Assembly: GCA_035517615.1 (NCBI GenBank)
Contig: DATIYM010000056.1
Coordinates: forward strand, 21,454 to 85,453
DNA length: 64,000 nucleotides
Direction: 5' to 3'
Source of the DNA: AG25 sp035517615
Lineage (GTDB): Bacteria > Gemmatimonadota > Gemmatimonadetes > Gemmatimonadales > GWC2-71-9
Below are positions 49,064 through 57,917 of this stretch, piece after piece (positions within the stretch are counted from its first letter, which is position 1; the number at the start of each line of letters is the position of its first letter). A program made the position numbers and the translations under genes. Below the pieces are notes generated by a model that saw only the letters and a program-made list of their open reading frames with translations, was not told the origin of the DNA and ran no database searches.

Positions 49064-49290
49064 TCTGGCAATCACTCACTCTCATTCTCTAAAATCGATG
49101 GAAAGCCGCTCTCATACCACCGCCGGGACTAGCATCCCGTATGCCATGAGAAAACCGCTGGAATGACGGGTTAAGTTCCCTTCGCACCGCCAAATCGGCC
49201 AACATCCTGCCGTGGCGGCCGTTCGGAGTTTGCCGCGGACGCACGCGCGCGATAAATCATAGATTCGCGCGTCCCGATCAGAGGGAATCA
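49064..49290. other. intergenic region between lon and the kinase gene
   Basis: A 227-bp divergent control region, AT-richer near lon (ATTCTCTAAAATCGATGG). It holds the lon promoter on the minus strand and the kinase promoter on the plus strand, with GAGGG (49280-49284) as the kinase ribosome site. I saw no inverted repeat resembling CIRCE or HAIR and no clear sigma32 site. Confidence 0.4.
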
Positions 49291-51132
49291 ATGAACGAAG
49301 CGGACAAAGCCCTCGCTGAGCGCCTCAGGCGCGCGCTCGGTTCCGCATACACCGTGGATCATGAGATCGGGCGCGGTGGCATGGGCGTTGTGTACAGCGC
49401 GCACGACGAGCTGCTCAAACGGCCCGTGGCCATTAAGGTGCTTCCCCCCGAGCTCGGGTTTCGCGAGGAGATCCGAACGCGGTTTCTCCGCGAAGCACAG
49501 ACTGCGGCCCGACTCTCGCACCCACACATTGTTTCCATTTTCTCGGTCGGTCAGTCCCAAGACGGACTCGTCTATTTCGTCATGGCCTACATCGATGGGG
49601 AGCCGCTCTCCGCGAAGCTGCAGCGGCGCGGCCGGCTGCCGCCCGAGGAGGTCCGCCGCATCATGGGCGAAACCGCGGACGCGCTCGCGGCGGCGCACGG
49701 CGTCGGAATCATCCACCGCGACGTGAAGCCCGACAACATTCTGCTCGAGGGAAGCCGCGGGCGTGTTGTCGTGACGGATTTCGGAATCGCCAAGGCCCTC
49801 TCGTCGACAACGGGTGGCGCCACGCTCACCGGCACGGGCGTGGCCATCGGCACGCCACACTATATGAGCCCCGAGCAGGCGGCGGGGGACCGGGAGATCG
49901 ACGGCCGCTCCGACATTTACAGTCTCGGAATTGTCGCCTACCAGGCACTCGTGGGGGAACTGCCGTTTCGCGCCCCAACCGTTCCCGGAGTGCTCATGAA
50001 GCAGATCATGGAGCCCGCCCCGCTGATAATGACCAAGCGGGTAGACTGCCCGGCGGACCTCGGGGCAGCCATCATGCGCTGCCTCGAGAAGGACCCGGAA
50101 GACCGGTGGCCCACAGCTGATGCGCTCCGACGCGCGCTCGAGGCTCGTAACGCCAGTCTGCCGCGGCCCCAGGTACGGGCGCCCGCCATGGCCCCTGCGG
50201 TGGCGCCGCTCCCCGCCGCGGAGAGCGAGCGGCGTTCCCGGACCCGCGTACGGCCGCGGGGTCGTGGCCGGAAGCGCACGCGAACCGAACAGGGCGCCGC
50301 GCTCCAGGATGCGTCGGGGGAGCCGCGAGCGGTGCGCGAGACCCGCGCGAGCTTCGTTCGTTGGGCCTCGGTTACCGGGGGACTCCTCGTGTTCGATCTC
50401 GTAACGGGCAGCCACATGCATGGTACTCTGTTGACCGTCTCGGGGGCGCTGGCGGCGTTTTCGCTCGTGCCTCGCTATGTCCGGTTATGGCACGCGGGGT
50501 ATTCCTGGAGAGACGTTGTCGCGCGTCCCCCGGCCCCTGATGCGATCCAGCGCCGTGGCGCCGGCCCCGGAGCACTCCCGCAAGCTACGACGGAGGAATT
50601 CGGCGTCCACGCGGACATGATCGAGCAAGTCCGGCGCGACCGCACCGCGATCCGTCGCATCGTGGACGGCCTGCCGCCATCGGAGCGGCGGCTGCTTCCT
50701 GACATCGATGCTACGGTTCAAGGCCTGACCAAGCGAGCAGAAGAGCTCGCCCGTGTGCTGCACGCGATGGGCACAAGCGTTGAAGAGGGAGCGGTGGCCC
50801 GACTCGACGGCAAGATCGCAACGGCGGAACGCCAGGTGTCGGGGCCGGAGGGCGACCGCCAGCTCGATCTCCTGCGACGGCAGCGGCAGGCGCTCGTGGA
50901 CCTGATCACGCGCAGACGTCAGGTCGAGGAGCAACTCGAGTCGTGCGGGCTGGCCATGCAGAATGTTCGCTTCGACCTGCTGCGGTTACGGTCCGCCGGC
51001 GTGGACGCGGTGTTGGGAGATCTCACCCACGCCACCGCGCAGGCCCGCGCGTTATCGCGTGAAGTCGACCACGCGATCGCGGCCGCCGGCGAGATTCGAG
51101 AGGTTCTGGAAGGAGAAGGCGAGACGAGCTAG
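49291..51132 (+). CDS. Ser/Thr protein kinase with membrane and coiled-coil tail
   Basis: Hanks-type kinase of 613 aa. The kinase domain (20-290) shows GRGGMGVVY, catalytic Lys49 in VAIKV, HRDVKPDN (142-149), DFG (163-165) and an activation loop with several Thr. An Arg-rich linker (about 300-350) follows, then two hydrophobic helices (about 357-405) that probably cross the membrane. The C-terminal 200 residues are Glu/Arg-rich coiled coil. There is no PASTA domain. The 3' end overlaps the branched-chain E1 gene on the other strand by 4 bp. Substrates are unknown. Confidence 0.9.
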   Translation: MNEADKALAERLRRALGSAYTVDHEIGRGGMGVVYSAHDELLKRPVAIKVLPPELGFREEIRTRFLREAQTAARLSHPHIVSIFSVGQSQDGLVYFVMAYIDGEPLSAKLQRRGRLPPEEVRRIMGETADALAAAHGVGIIHRDVKPDNILLEGSRGRVVVTDFGIAKALSSTTGGATLTGTGVAIGTPHYMSPEQAAGDREIDGRSDIYSLGIVAYQALVGELPFRAPTVPGVLMKQIMEPAPLIMTKRVDCPADLGAAIMRCLEKDPEDRWPTADALRRALEARNASLPRPQVRAPAMAPAVAPLPAAESERRSRTRVRPRGRGRKRTRTEQGAALQDASGEPRAVRETRASFVRWASVTGGLLVFDLVTGSHMHGTLLTVSGALAAFSLVPRYVRLWHAGYSWRDVVARPPAPDAIQRRGAGPGALPQATTEEFGVHADMIEQVRRDRTAIRRIVDGLPPSERRLLPDIDATVQGLTKRAEELARVLHAMGTSVEEGAVARLDGKIATAERQVSGPEGDRQLDLLRRQRQALVDLITRRRQVEEQLESCGLAMQNVRFDLLRLRSAGVDAVLGDLTHATAQARALSREVDHAIAAAGEIREVLEGEGETS

Positions 51133-53273
51133 AACGCGCGCAGCTCCCGCAGGGCGCGCACGAGATCTTCGGTCTGCGGCAGAATGAAATCCTCGAGATC
51201 CGGTGCATACGCGACGAAGGTATCGGTGGATGCCACTCGCTTGACCGGCGCATCGAGCCACGCAAAGCATTCGTCACCCAATCGTGCGGCAAGTTCGCCT
51301 CCATACCCCCACGAGAGCGGATCTTCGTAGGCGACGAGCACGCGACTGGTTTTCCGGACCGATGCGGTGATCGTGTCCCAATCGACGGGGGATAGGGATC
51401 GCAGGTCGATCACTTCGACCGAACACTTGTCCCTGGCCTCGAGCTCCTTCGCCGCAAGCAGTGCCCGCTGGACGACCGCTCCGTAGGTCACGAGCGTGAT
51501 GTCTGTCCCCGGCCGGAGGATCTTTGCCTTCCCAAACGGGATCATGAAGTTCGGCCCCGGGTTGGGCGCTTTGTTGTATGTCTGGCGGTAGAGGTGCTTG
51601 TGTTCGAGGAACAGAACCGGGTCGTCGCAGCGTATCGCGGTCCGCAGCAGCCCGTTGGCATCTAGTGCCGTGGAGGGACAGACGACCCGCAGCCCTGGAA
51701 TCGCCGTGAACAGGACGGCGCCGGTTTGGGAATGGTAGACCGAGCCTCCCCGCAGATACCCGCCGTAGGTGACTCGAACCACCAGCGGGCAACTGAATGA
51801 GTTGTTCGAACGCCAGCGTAGCGTGGCGAGCTCGTTGCGCAGCTGATGATAGGCCGGCCAGATGTAATCGAAGAACTGAATTTCGACGACCGGCTTGAGC
51901 CCCCGGGTGGCGAGTCCGATGGCTCGACCCACGATGCTGGCCTCAGCGAGCGGTGTGTTGTACACCCGCTCGCTTCCAAACCGGCGCTGGAGGCCCCAGG
52001 TGACCTTGAAGACCCCGCCCTTCCCTTTCACTTCGTCGAGGTACTGCTCGCGGCTCACGTCGGCAACGTCCTCGCCGAATACGAGAATGCGCGGATTGCG
52101 GGTCATCTCGTCGCGCAGGCAGGCGTTCAGCAGGTCGACCATGGTCGTCGGATCGCCCGCGAACCGGGGGTCGTCTTCGGTGTCGAACTGGTTGGCGGTG
52201 GGATCGACGTCAGGAGAGTAGACATAAAGGAGAGCGCTCTCGGGCTTGGGCTGCGGCGACGCGAGCGCCATCTCTGTGGCGACCTGAATCTCCTCGTCTA
52301 CGCTCTGCTTGATCGCCTCGAGCTCCTGCGAATTCGCGATCCCTTCGGAAAGCAGTCGCTTCGGAAACATGGCGAGACAGTCCTCGTCGGCTTCCCGCTC
52401 GCGCTCGCGGGGGGGCTTGTAGAGAATCTCGTCATCAGAGAGTGAATGGGAATACGGGCGGGTCACGTGCGCGTGCACGAGGGCCGGGCCTTTGCGTTGA
52501 CGGCAATACGTGGCCGCGCGCGCCAGCGCGCCGTGCGAGGCGATGGGATCGCGCCCGTCGACCTCTTCGAGAAACAGCCCGGGATAGCTCGAGACTAGCT
52601 TCGAAATCGAACCCCCGGCCGTCTGGATTTCCACCGGGACCGAAATCGCGTACCCGTTGTCCTCGATGAGAAGGAGAAGCGGCAGCTTGAGGTTACAGGC
52701 GTTGTTCAGGGTTTCCCAGAACTCCCCTTCACTCGTGGCACCCTCGCCCGCCGAGCAATACACCAGCTCATCGCCATGGATCGGCTTCGGATCGATCGCC
52801 TCGTTGCGGTCGTAGCGGCGCCAGGCTTCGGCACAACCCACCGCCTGGAGAAACTGCGTGCCGGTCGGGCTCGATTGGCTGACGATGTTCAGGGCCTTGT
52901 GACCCCAGTGCGACGGCATCTGCCGACCGCCTGAATTGGGGTCATCGGCGGCGGCCGCCGCCGCGAGCAGCATCTCGAGCGGGGTCATTCCCAGCGCCAG
53001 GCAGAGCGCGCGGTCGCGATAATACGGGTAGAACCAATCGTAGGATGCCCGGAGCACTTTCGCCGCCGCCACGAGCACCGCTTCGTGACCCGCGCCCGAG
53101 ATCTGAAAGAAGATCCGGTTCTGCCGCTTGAGCTGTATCTCCTTGTCATCGATGCGACGCGATAAGAGCATCCCTCGATACATCTCGAGCAGGTCGGATT
53201 TCGACAGTGCTGGAGCTTGAATCATCTTGGAGCGCGCCTGGGGTGACGTCGAGGGAGGAGTCCGCGTCGGCAT
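51129..53273 (-). CDS. fused alpha-beta E1 of branched-chain 2-oxoacid dehydrogenase
   Basis: Thiamine-diphosphate-dependent E1 of 714 aa joining alpha and beta subunits in one chain. The alpha half (about 20-370) has the ThDP motif GEGATSEGEFWETLNN...EDNGYAIS. The beta half (about 385-714) begins MVDLLNACLRDEMTRNPRIL and has FGEDVADV and VVRVTYGGYLRGG. It decarboxylates branched-chain 2-oxoacids, or less likely pyruvate, passing the acyl group to lipoyl-E2. ATG 53273 matches the family; the longer open frame upstream is not homologous. No E2 or E3 gene is near. Confidence 0.88.
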   Translation of the reverse strand: MPTRTPPSTSPQARSKMIQAPALSKSDLLEMYRGMLLSRRIDDKEIQLKRQNRIFFQISGAGHEAVLVAAAKVLRASYDWFYPYYRDRALCLALGMTPLEMLLAAAAAADDPNSGGRQMPSHWGHKALNIVSQSSPTGTQFLQAVGCAEAWRRYDRNEAIDPKPIHGDELVYCSAGEGATSEGEFWETLNNACNLKLPLLLLIEDNGYAISVPVEIQTAGGSISKLVSSYPGLFLEEVDGRDPIASHGALARAATYCRQRKGPALVHAHVTRPYSHSLSDDEILYKPPREREREADEDCLAMFPKRLLSEGIANSQELEAIKQSVDEEIQVATEMALASPQPKPESALLYVYSPDVDPTANQFDTEDDPRFAGDPTTMVDLLNACLRDEMTRNPRILVFGEDVADVSREQYLDEVKGKGGVFKVTWGLQRRFGSERVYNTPLAEASIVGRAIGLATRGLKPVVEIQFFDYIWPAYHQLRNELATLRWRSNNSFSCPLVVRVTYGGYLRGGSVYHSQTGAVLFTAIPGLRVVCPSTALDANGLLRTAIRCDDPVLFLEHKHLYRQTYNKAPNPGPNFMIPFGKAKILRPGTDITLVTYGAVVQRALLAAKELEARDKCSVEVIDLRSLSPVDWDTITASVRKTSRVLVAYEDPLSWGYGGELAARLGDECFAWLDAPVKRVASTDTFVAYAPDLEDFILPQTEDLVRALRELRAF

Positions 53274-53375
53274 GCCTTCAAGATAGCGTCGTTGTGGAGA
53301 GATATGCGCCCGGCGAACTTGGCGCCGCCTCGAGGGCCGTCGATATTTCGGCCGTCGCCCATTTGGAGTGTTGGC

Positions 53376-53858
53376 ATGGACCAAAATGCTGTGACGCGGA
53401 TGCTTCGCCTCTTCCCCTACGGGCTCTACGCCATTACCACCGCGCATGACGGCGAGGAGCATGCGATGACCGCAAACTGGGTGACGCAGGCGTCTTCTCA
53501 ACCCCCGATGATTGCCGTGGCCGTTGAGAACACATCGAAGACCATCACGATGATTCGTGATGCACGTCGGTTCGGGGTCAACCTGTTTCATGAAACACAG
53601 CGGGAGCTGGCCGCCAAGCTCGCGCGGTCTTCGGACGCGGCCGCACAAAAACTCAAGGGAGTGAAAACTCGCCCGGGCCCCGTTGCGGGAACGCCGATCC
53701 TGGCTGATGCGATTGGTTGGCTCGAGTGCCGCCTGATCGCGACACTGCCGGCGGGCGATCACACCGTGGTCCTGGGCCAAGTAGTCGAGGCCGGGATCGA
53801 GCACGGGGAATCCCGTCCCCTGACCCTCGAGGGCGCCGGATTCAGCTACGGCGGTTAG
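53376..53858 (+). CDS. flavin reductase-like FMN-binding protein
   Basis: Flavoprotein of 160 aa of the flavin reductase (FMN-binding split barrel) family. It shows YGLYAITTAHDGEEHAMTANW with the ATANWVTQASSQPP flavin-binding stretch, GVNLFHETQRELA and the C-terminal LPAGDHTVVLGQVV. It reduces flavin with NAD(P)H, often for a partner monooxygenase, which is not seen here. GGAG at 53365-53368 fixes the start at ATG 53376. It is divergent from the E1 gene. Confidence 0.85.
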   Translation: MDQNAVTRMLRLFPYGLYAITTAHDGEEHAMTANWVTQASSQPPMIAVAVENTSKTITMIRDARRFGVNLFHETQRELAAKLARSSDAAAQKLKGVKTRPGPVAGTPILADAIGWLECRLIATLPAGDHTVVLGQVVEAGIEHGESRPLTLEGAGFSYGG

Positions 53859-53868
53859 CCGCGATCCT

Positions 53869-54129
53869 TCAGCGCAGTTTGGAAACCCGGCGTAGCGTTT
53901 CGAGGGTCGCGAGGGCACTCGTGCCCGGCTGACGCGTCGGCTCGGGCGCCGGCGCCGTGAGCGCATCGCGGATATCGAGCAGCACTTCCAGCAGCAACTG
54001 CTCTCGCTGGTAGGCCGAATCGAGATCGTGCATCCGCCGCTCGTCGCCCGTTTCCTTGGCCCGGTCATACGCCTCGCGGTAGACCGTCTCCAGATTCGAG
54101 AGAATTCGTTCGCGCGCTCGCGGAGCCAT
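53869..54129 (-). CDS. small helical protein, unknown function
   Basis: Unrecognised protein of 86 aa. It is very charged and helical (NLETVYREAYDRAKETGDER, DLDSAYQREQLLLEVLLDIR) and probably forms a coiled coil, with a Pro/Thr-rich linker near the C-terminus. ATG 54129 overlaps the stop of the DUF1015 gene as ATGA, so it is translationally coupled to it. This pairing suggests a joint role. Confidence 0.65.
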   Translation of the reverse strand: MAPRARERILSNLETVYREAYDRAKETGDERRMHDLDSAYQREQLLLEVLLDIRDALTAPAPEPTRQPGTSALATLETLRRVSKLR

Positions 54130-55421
54130 CACGCTGCCTGAGGATCGTCGCGCAATGATCGCAGGACCATTCCGCTCGGAACCTTGGGAATGAAGTAGGT
54201 GGATTTCGGCGGCATGACGTCGTTCGCGTCCGCGACCGCGAGCACCTGATCGACACGCGTCGGATTGAGGAGCACGGCGGCGGCGGCGGCACCCTTACGA
54301 ACCGCCTCGAACGCGGCGTAGGGATCCGGCGTATAGGCGAGCGACGGAGTCGTCGAGCTGGCGCCGAGCAGCGCCTGGACCACCAGCGTTTCGATCCGCG
54401 CCACATCAAGTGCCCGCGCCGCGGGTGATTTGCCGAGTCCGGGGACCTTGTCGAGCGGCGCATCGCGCTTCAGCACGAGCGTGAGATCCGAGCCGTTGGG
54501 GAGCGCCACAATGCACGCCGTCCGGCCCCGGCCGATCTCGGCCAGCCGCTCGATCCGATCAGCGCACGGCGCCACCCGGCCCACATCGAACCACTGGCGC
54601 CATGAGTCGAGCAGCTTGCCCTCCTCGAGCCCCCCTGCGAACACAATGCGATGCGTGGGAAGGATGACGAGCCCGGGGTCCTGGGCGGAGACAACGAGGG
54701 CGAGCAGGCGCGACGCTCCAGTGAGGGCAGTGCGCCGTCGCGCCGCATACGCCACGGCGGTCTCAAAACGATGATGACCATCGGCGATGTATAACGGCCC
54801 TCGAGAGGCAAGCGCGGCAATACCCGCGGCCTCCTGACCGCCCACTTCCCACAGGCGGAGCCGCACATTCTCGAGCTCCGCTGTTGCCGTGGGAGGGTGA
54901 TCGGCAATCCCGGCGAGCCCGTCCGCCAGTCGGTGGTCATCGTCAGGGGCCAGCAGGAAAATGGACTCGATGTTCGTATCGGTGGCCTCGAGCAGCGCAA
55001 GGCGATCCGCCTTGGGAGCGGAATGCGTCCGCTCGTGCGGCCGGATGCGGCGCGCGGTGTACGGTTCGGCGCTGACCGCCAGAAAGACCCCGACGCGAGA
55101 CCGTCGCTCTCCAGACGGCAGCGCGAAATCCTGCGCCAGAACGTAAGCGGCGGGCTCCGGATCGCGGACCAGCACGCCGTCCGCGCGCCACGACGTAAGC
55201 AGTGCGGCGGCGGCGGCGTAGCGATCCTGCCCCGCTGCGGCCGGCGGTGCTTCCGGCAACATTACGTGGACGATATTGTGAGGATCCTGCGCCGCGTATC
55301 GCGTCCGCTGCTCCGGCGCGATCACGTCGTAGGGCGGAGCGATGAGCGCCGATAACCGCGCCGTCGCGGCATATCGTTCGCCGGCAAAGGGTACGGCGAG
55401 AACCGTCGAATCGGCGCTCAC
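54129..55421 (-). CDS. DUF1015-family protein
   Basis: Protein of 430 aa of the DUF1015 family, common in bacteria. It shows the family landmarks LIAPPYDVIAPEQRTRYAA near the N-terminus, then RIRPHERTHSAPKADRL and YIADGHHRFETAVAYA. The His-Glu cluster may be a metal or catalytic site. The function is not established; members are often near D-3-phosphoglycerate dehydrogenase or serine metabolism genes, but none is here. It is followed by a coupled 86-aa gene. Confidence 0.85.
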   Translation of the reverse strand: MSADSTVLAVPFAGERYAATARLSALIAPPYDVIAPEQRTRYAAQDPHNIVHVMLPEAPPAAAGQDRYAAAAALLTSWRADGVLVRDPEPAAYVLAQDFALPSGERRSRVGVFLAVSAEPYTARRIRPHERTHSAPKADRLALLEATDTNIESIFLLAPDDDHRLADGLAGIADHPPTATAELENVRLRLWEVGGQEAAGIAALASRGPLYIADGHHRFETAVAYAARRRTALTGASRLLALVVSAQDPGLVILPTHRIVFAGGLEEGKLLDSWRQWFDVGRVAPCADRIERLAEIGRGRTACIVALPNGSDLTLVLKRDAPLDKVPGLGKSPAARALDVARIETLVVQALLGASSTTPSLAYTPDPYAAFEAVRKGAAAAAVLLNPTRVDQVLAVADANDVMPPKSTYFIPKVPSGMVLRSLRDDPQAA

Positions 55422-55438
55422 GGCGAAGGAGACCCCTC

Positions 55439-55759
55439 GTGTCGTTTCGTGATGCTCAACAGGAAGTCGACCGTTGGATCGGGCAATATAAGGAGGGCTA
55501 CTTCTCCCCGCTCTCGAACCTCGCGCGGCTCAGCGAAGAGGTCGGGGAGCTCGCCCGCGAGTTGAACCATCGGTACGGAGAAAAACCGAAAAAACCGGGC
55601 GAAGCCGAGGGGGCGATTGCGATGGAGCTCGCGGATATCCTCTTCGTGGTGATCTGTCTTGCGAACGCGCAGGGCATCGATCTTGATGATGCGTTTGCGG
55701 CGATGATGGCCAAGGTCACCTCGCGCGACGCCGCCCGGTGGACCAGGAAGGAACGTTGA
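55439..55759 (+). CDS. MazG-type nucleotide pyrophosphohydrolase
   Basis: Small MazG-like NTP pyrophosphatase of 106 aa. The helical metal-binding motifs are EEVGELARELN (E-x-x-E) and ELADILFVVICLAN (E-x-x-D). It hydrolyses nucleoside triphosphates to monophosphates and PPi, helping clear damaged or stress nucleotides. The gene is divergent from DUF1015 and its 3' end overlaps rsgA by 44 bp. A single MazG domain like this resembles the iMazG/YpjD group. Confidence 0.88.
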   Translation: MSFRDAQQEVDRWIGQYKEGYFSPLSNLARLSEEVGELARELNHRYGEKPKKPGEAEGAIAMELADILFVVICLANAQGIDLDDAFAAMMAKVTSRDAARWTRKER

Positions 55760-56666
55760 CTTCCTCGAAAATACGCTCATAGGAGCCCAGCCGGTCGGGG
55801 TCGAACCGCCCCGCTAACGCCGCGGCGCGAACGGCACAATCGGGCTCGGCCAAATGGCGGCAGTTGTCGAAACGGCAGCGGTCGAGAAACGGCAGAAATT
55901 CCGGAAAGCAGGCACCCAGCGTATCAGGATCGAGTCCCCATGCTGCGACCTCACGGAGACCCGGCGTGTCGACGACGTATGTCCCCGCCCCCATTCCCGG
56001 GGATCGCTCGAGCGGGATGAGGAGTGCGCTGCGCGTCGTGTGACGGCCGGTGCCGGCACGCTCGCTCACCGCGCCGATTCGCAGCGCGAGACCAGGCTCG
56101 AGCGCATTGATCAGGCTCGACTTCCCAACCCCTGAATCGCCCGTGAGCACCGACGTCCTGCCCCGCAACAGATTGCGAACCGCAGCAAGGTTCTGCGCCG
56201 CTTTGACGGACACCGGGAGTACCTGATACCCAGCCGGCGCAAGCCGGCGCGTAAGCTGACCGAGCGCCTCGGGATTCAATTCGATCTTGTTCAGGATGAC
56301 CACGGCGGGGAGTCTATTGGATTCAGCCACCACGAGAAACCGGTCGAGCATTCGGGGATTCGCGTCGGGATCGCGGGCGGCGGTCACTACCACCACCTGA
56401 TCGACGTTGGCGGCAAGCGGCTGCGCTCGATGGCCTCCACCCGCGCCGCGCATTGCGCGCCGCGCCAGAACCGAGCGGCGCGGCAGGATCGCCGTGATCG
56501 CCGCGCGTTCGCCGACGGCGTCTTGCTCGAGCTCGACCTTATCCCCGGCCACCACACGATCGGAGTCTTCGTGCTTGAGCCTCCCACGAAGTACCGCGAT
56601 GACTTCGCCCGCCTCCGCGTGCACGCGGTAGGTCGAACCTTCCCGACCCAGCACCACGCCCGTCAT
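55716..56666 (-). CDS. rsgA: ribosome small-subunit GTPase RsgA
   Basis: Circularly permuted GTPase of 316 aa that assists 30S subunit maturation. An N-terminal OB fold leads to the permuted G motifs: NKIEL (G4), SVKAA (G5), GDSGVGKSSLINAL (G1) and DTPGLRE (G3). The C-terminal zinc-binding motif is CRFDNCRHLAEPDC. ATG 56666 overlaps the stop of the small upstream gene as ATGA. It is the last gene of the thiolase-to-rsgA operon. Confidence 0.94.
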   Translation of the reverse strand: MTGVVLGREGSTYRVHAEAGEVIAVLRGRLKHEDSDRVVAGDKVELEQDAVGERAAITAILPRRSVLARRAMRGAGGGHRAQPLAANVDQVVVVTAARDPDANPRMLDRFLVVAESNRLPAVVILNKIELNPEALGQLTRRLAPAGYQVLPVSVKAAQNLAAVRNLLRGRTSVLTGDSGVGKSSLINALEPGLALRIGAVSERAGTGRHTTRSALLIPLERSPGMGAGTYVVDTPGLREVAAWGLDPDTLGACFPEFLPFLDRCRFDNCRHLAEPDCAVRAAALAGRFDPDRLGSYERIFEEVNVPSWSTGRRRAR

Positions 56667-56986
56667 GAACGGCGGTCGTCCTGGGCGTGCATGGCGATGC
56701 AGCGATCGAGCTGCGCTTTGACCTCGTGCAGCGACAATGCGAGAATGGGGGCGAGCGCGCGGTCGGGCGTCTCGCCATAGGCCAGGTATTCGGTCTCGAG
56801 ATGCCCGACCGGACGGTCGCCGGTTTGCGACCACCGCACGAAGAGCAAGGCCGCTCCGTAACGGCCATCTGCGTCGGGGACGTCGTCCACGAAGGGTGCC
56901 ACCGAGTACGACTGACCATCAGGGCCGCCGAATGCGGGAGCGCGTTCGTGTGTGCGCTGGTAGCCGCCCAGCGTGGAATCCTTCAA
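56663..56986 (-). CDS. small conserved-looking protein between proDH and rsgA
   Basis: Protein of 107 aa, not recognised. The start is TTG 56986, overlapping the proline dehydrogenase stop as TTGA; the end overlaps the rsgA start as ATGA. This double coupling and the clean frame argue for a real gene despite its rare start. The sequence shows FGGPDGQSYSVAPFVDDVPD, a WSQTGDRPVGHLETEYLAYG stretch and a helical end with a run of Leu and Ala. It seems soluble and has no known domain; it may act with RsgA or the dehydrogenase. Confidence 0.65.
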   Translation of the reverse strand: MKDSTLGGYQRTHERAPAFGGPDGQSYSVAPFVDDVPDADGRYGAALLFVRWSQTGDRPVGHLETEYLAYGETPDRALAPILALSLHEVKAQLDRCIAMHAQDDRRS

Positions 56987-57900
56987 CTCCGTCGTAACGA
57001 CTCCTTCATCAGATTGCCCACCAGGAATGCGACGTTCGCGGGCCGCTCGGCGAGCCGGCGCATCAAGTACGGGTACCACTGGGCCCCGAACGGCACGTAG
57101 ACACGCAGCCGGTATCCCTCGCGCCGCAACCGCTGCTGCACGTCCCGCCGTACTCCGTACAGCATCTGAAATTCGAAGCGGTCGACATCGATCCCGCGGT
57201 CTCGCACGAAGGCCTTGGCGCGCGCCAGAATCCTCTCGTCGTGCGTCGCGATGGCGGGATAGTTCCCGTGCTCGAGCAGCCGCTCCATGGACGCGATGTA
57301 GTTCGTGTCGACATCGCGCTTCCTGGGAAATGCGATCTCGGGCGCCTCCTGGTATGCCCCCTTGCAGAGCCGAACCCGGGCGCGTTCTGCGATCAGCTTC
57401 TCGAGATCGCCGGCCGTTCGGCGCAGATACGATTGCAGCACGACACCGACCGCATCGCCGAATTCCGGGTGCAGGCGCCGCGCATACAGCTGCAGCGTGC
57501 GTTCCGTGTAGGCCGATCCCTCCATGTCGATACGGACAAAGGACCGGTGGGTTCGCGCCCGGGCGATGATCGCTCGCATGTTCGCGACACACAGCTCCTC
57601 GTCGACGTCGACCCCGAGCTGTGTCAGCTTGACGGAGACATGGCTCTGCGCGCCGACTTGCGCGACTTTGTCGATGGCCGCGAGGTATGCGTCGCGCGCC
57701 GCTTCCGCCTCGCGCGCCGCGGTGACCGACTCCCCCAGAATATCGAGTGTCGCGGTAATGCCCGTGGCGTTGAGCTCCTGAACCGCCCGCACGGCGCTCT
57801 CGATGGTTTCGCCGGCCACGAACCGGGCCGCAAGACGTTGTGCCGGACGGTTCGACCTGACGAACCGGAACACGCGCTGGCGCTCGCTGAGCCACAGCAA
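56983..57900 (-). CDS. proline dehydrogenase
   Basis: Monofunctional FAD-dependent proline dehydrogenase of 305 aa, oxidising proline to pyrroline-5-carboxylate. The barrel shows TGITATLDILGESV, VSVKLTQLGVD, VRIDMEGS, LCKGAYQEAPE and the substrate-binding FEFQMLYGVRRDVQ with YVPFGAQWYPYLMRRLAERP, the last with the conserved R-R pair. No P5C dehydrogenase gene is adjacent. The gene follows the FadB-like gene by 17 nt and is coupled to the next small gene. Confidence 0.93.
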   Translation of the reverse strand: MLWLSERQRVFRFVRSNRPAQRLAARFVAGETIESAVRAVQELNATGITATLDILGESVTAAREAEAARDAYLAAIDKVAQVGAQSHVSVKLTQLGVDVDEELCVANMRAIIARARTHRSFVRIDMEGSAYTERTLQLYARRLHPEFGDAVGVVLQSYLRRTAGDLEKLIAERARVRLCKGAYQEAPEIAFPRKRDVDTNYIASMERLLEHGNYPAIATHDERILARAKAFVRDRGIDVDRFEFQMLYGVRRDVQQRLRREGYRLRVYVPFGAQWYPYLMRRLAERPANVAFLVGNLMKESLRRS

Positions 57901-57917
57901 TCCGGCGCGGAGGAGAC

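Noticed and set aside
49064..49290. CIRCE or HAIR heat-shock operator before lon
   Set aside because: I searched for the inverted repeats by eye and found none that fit.
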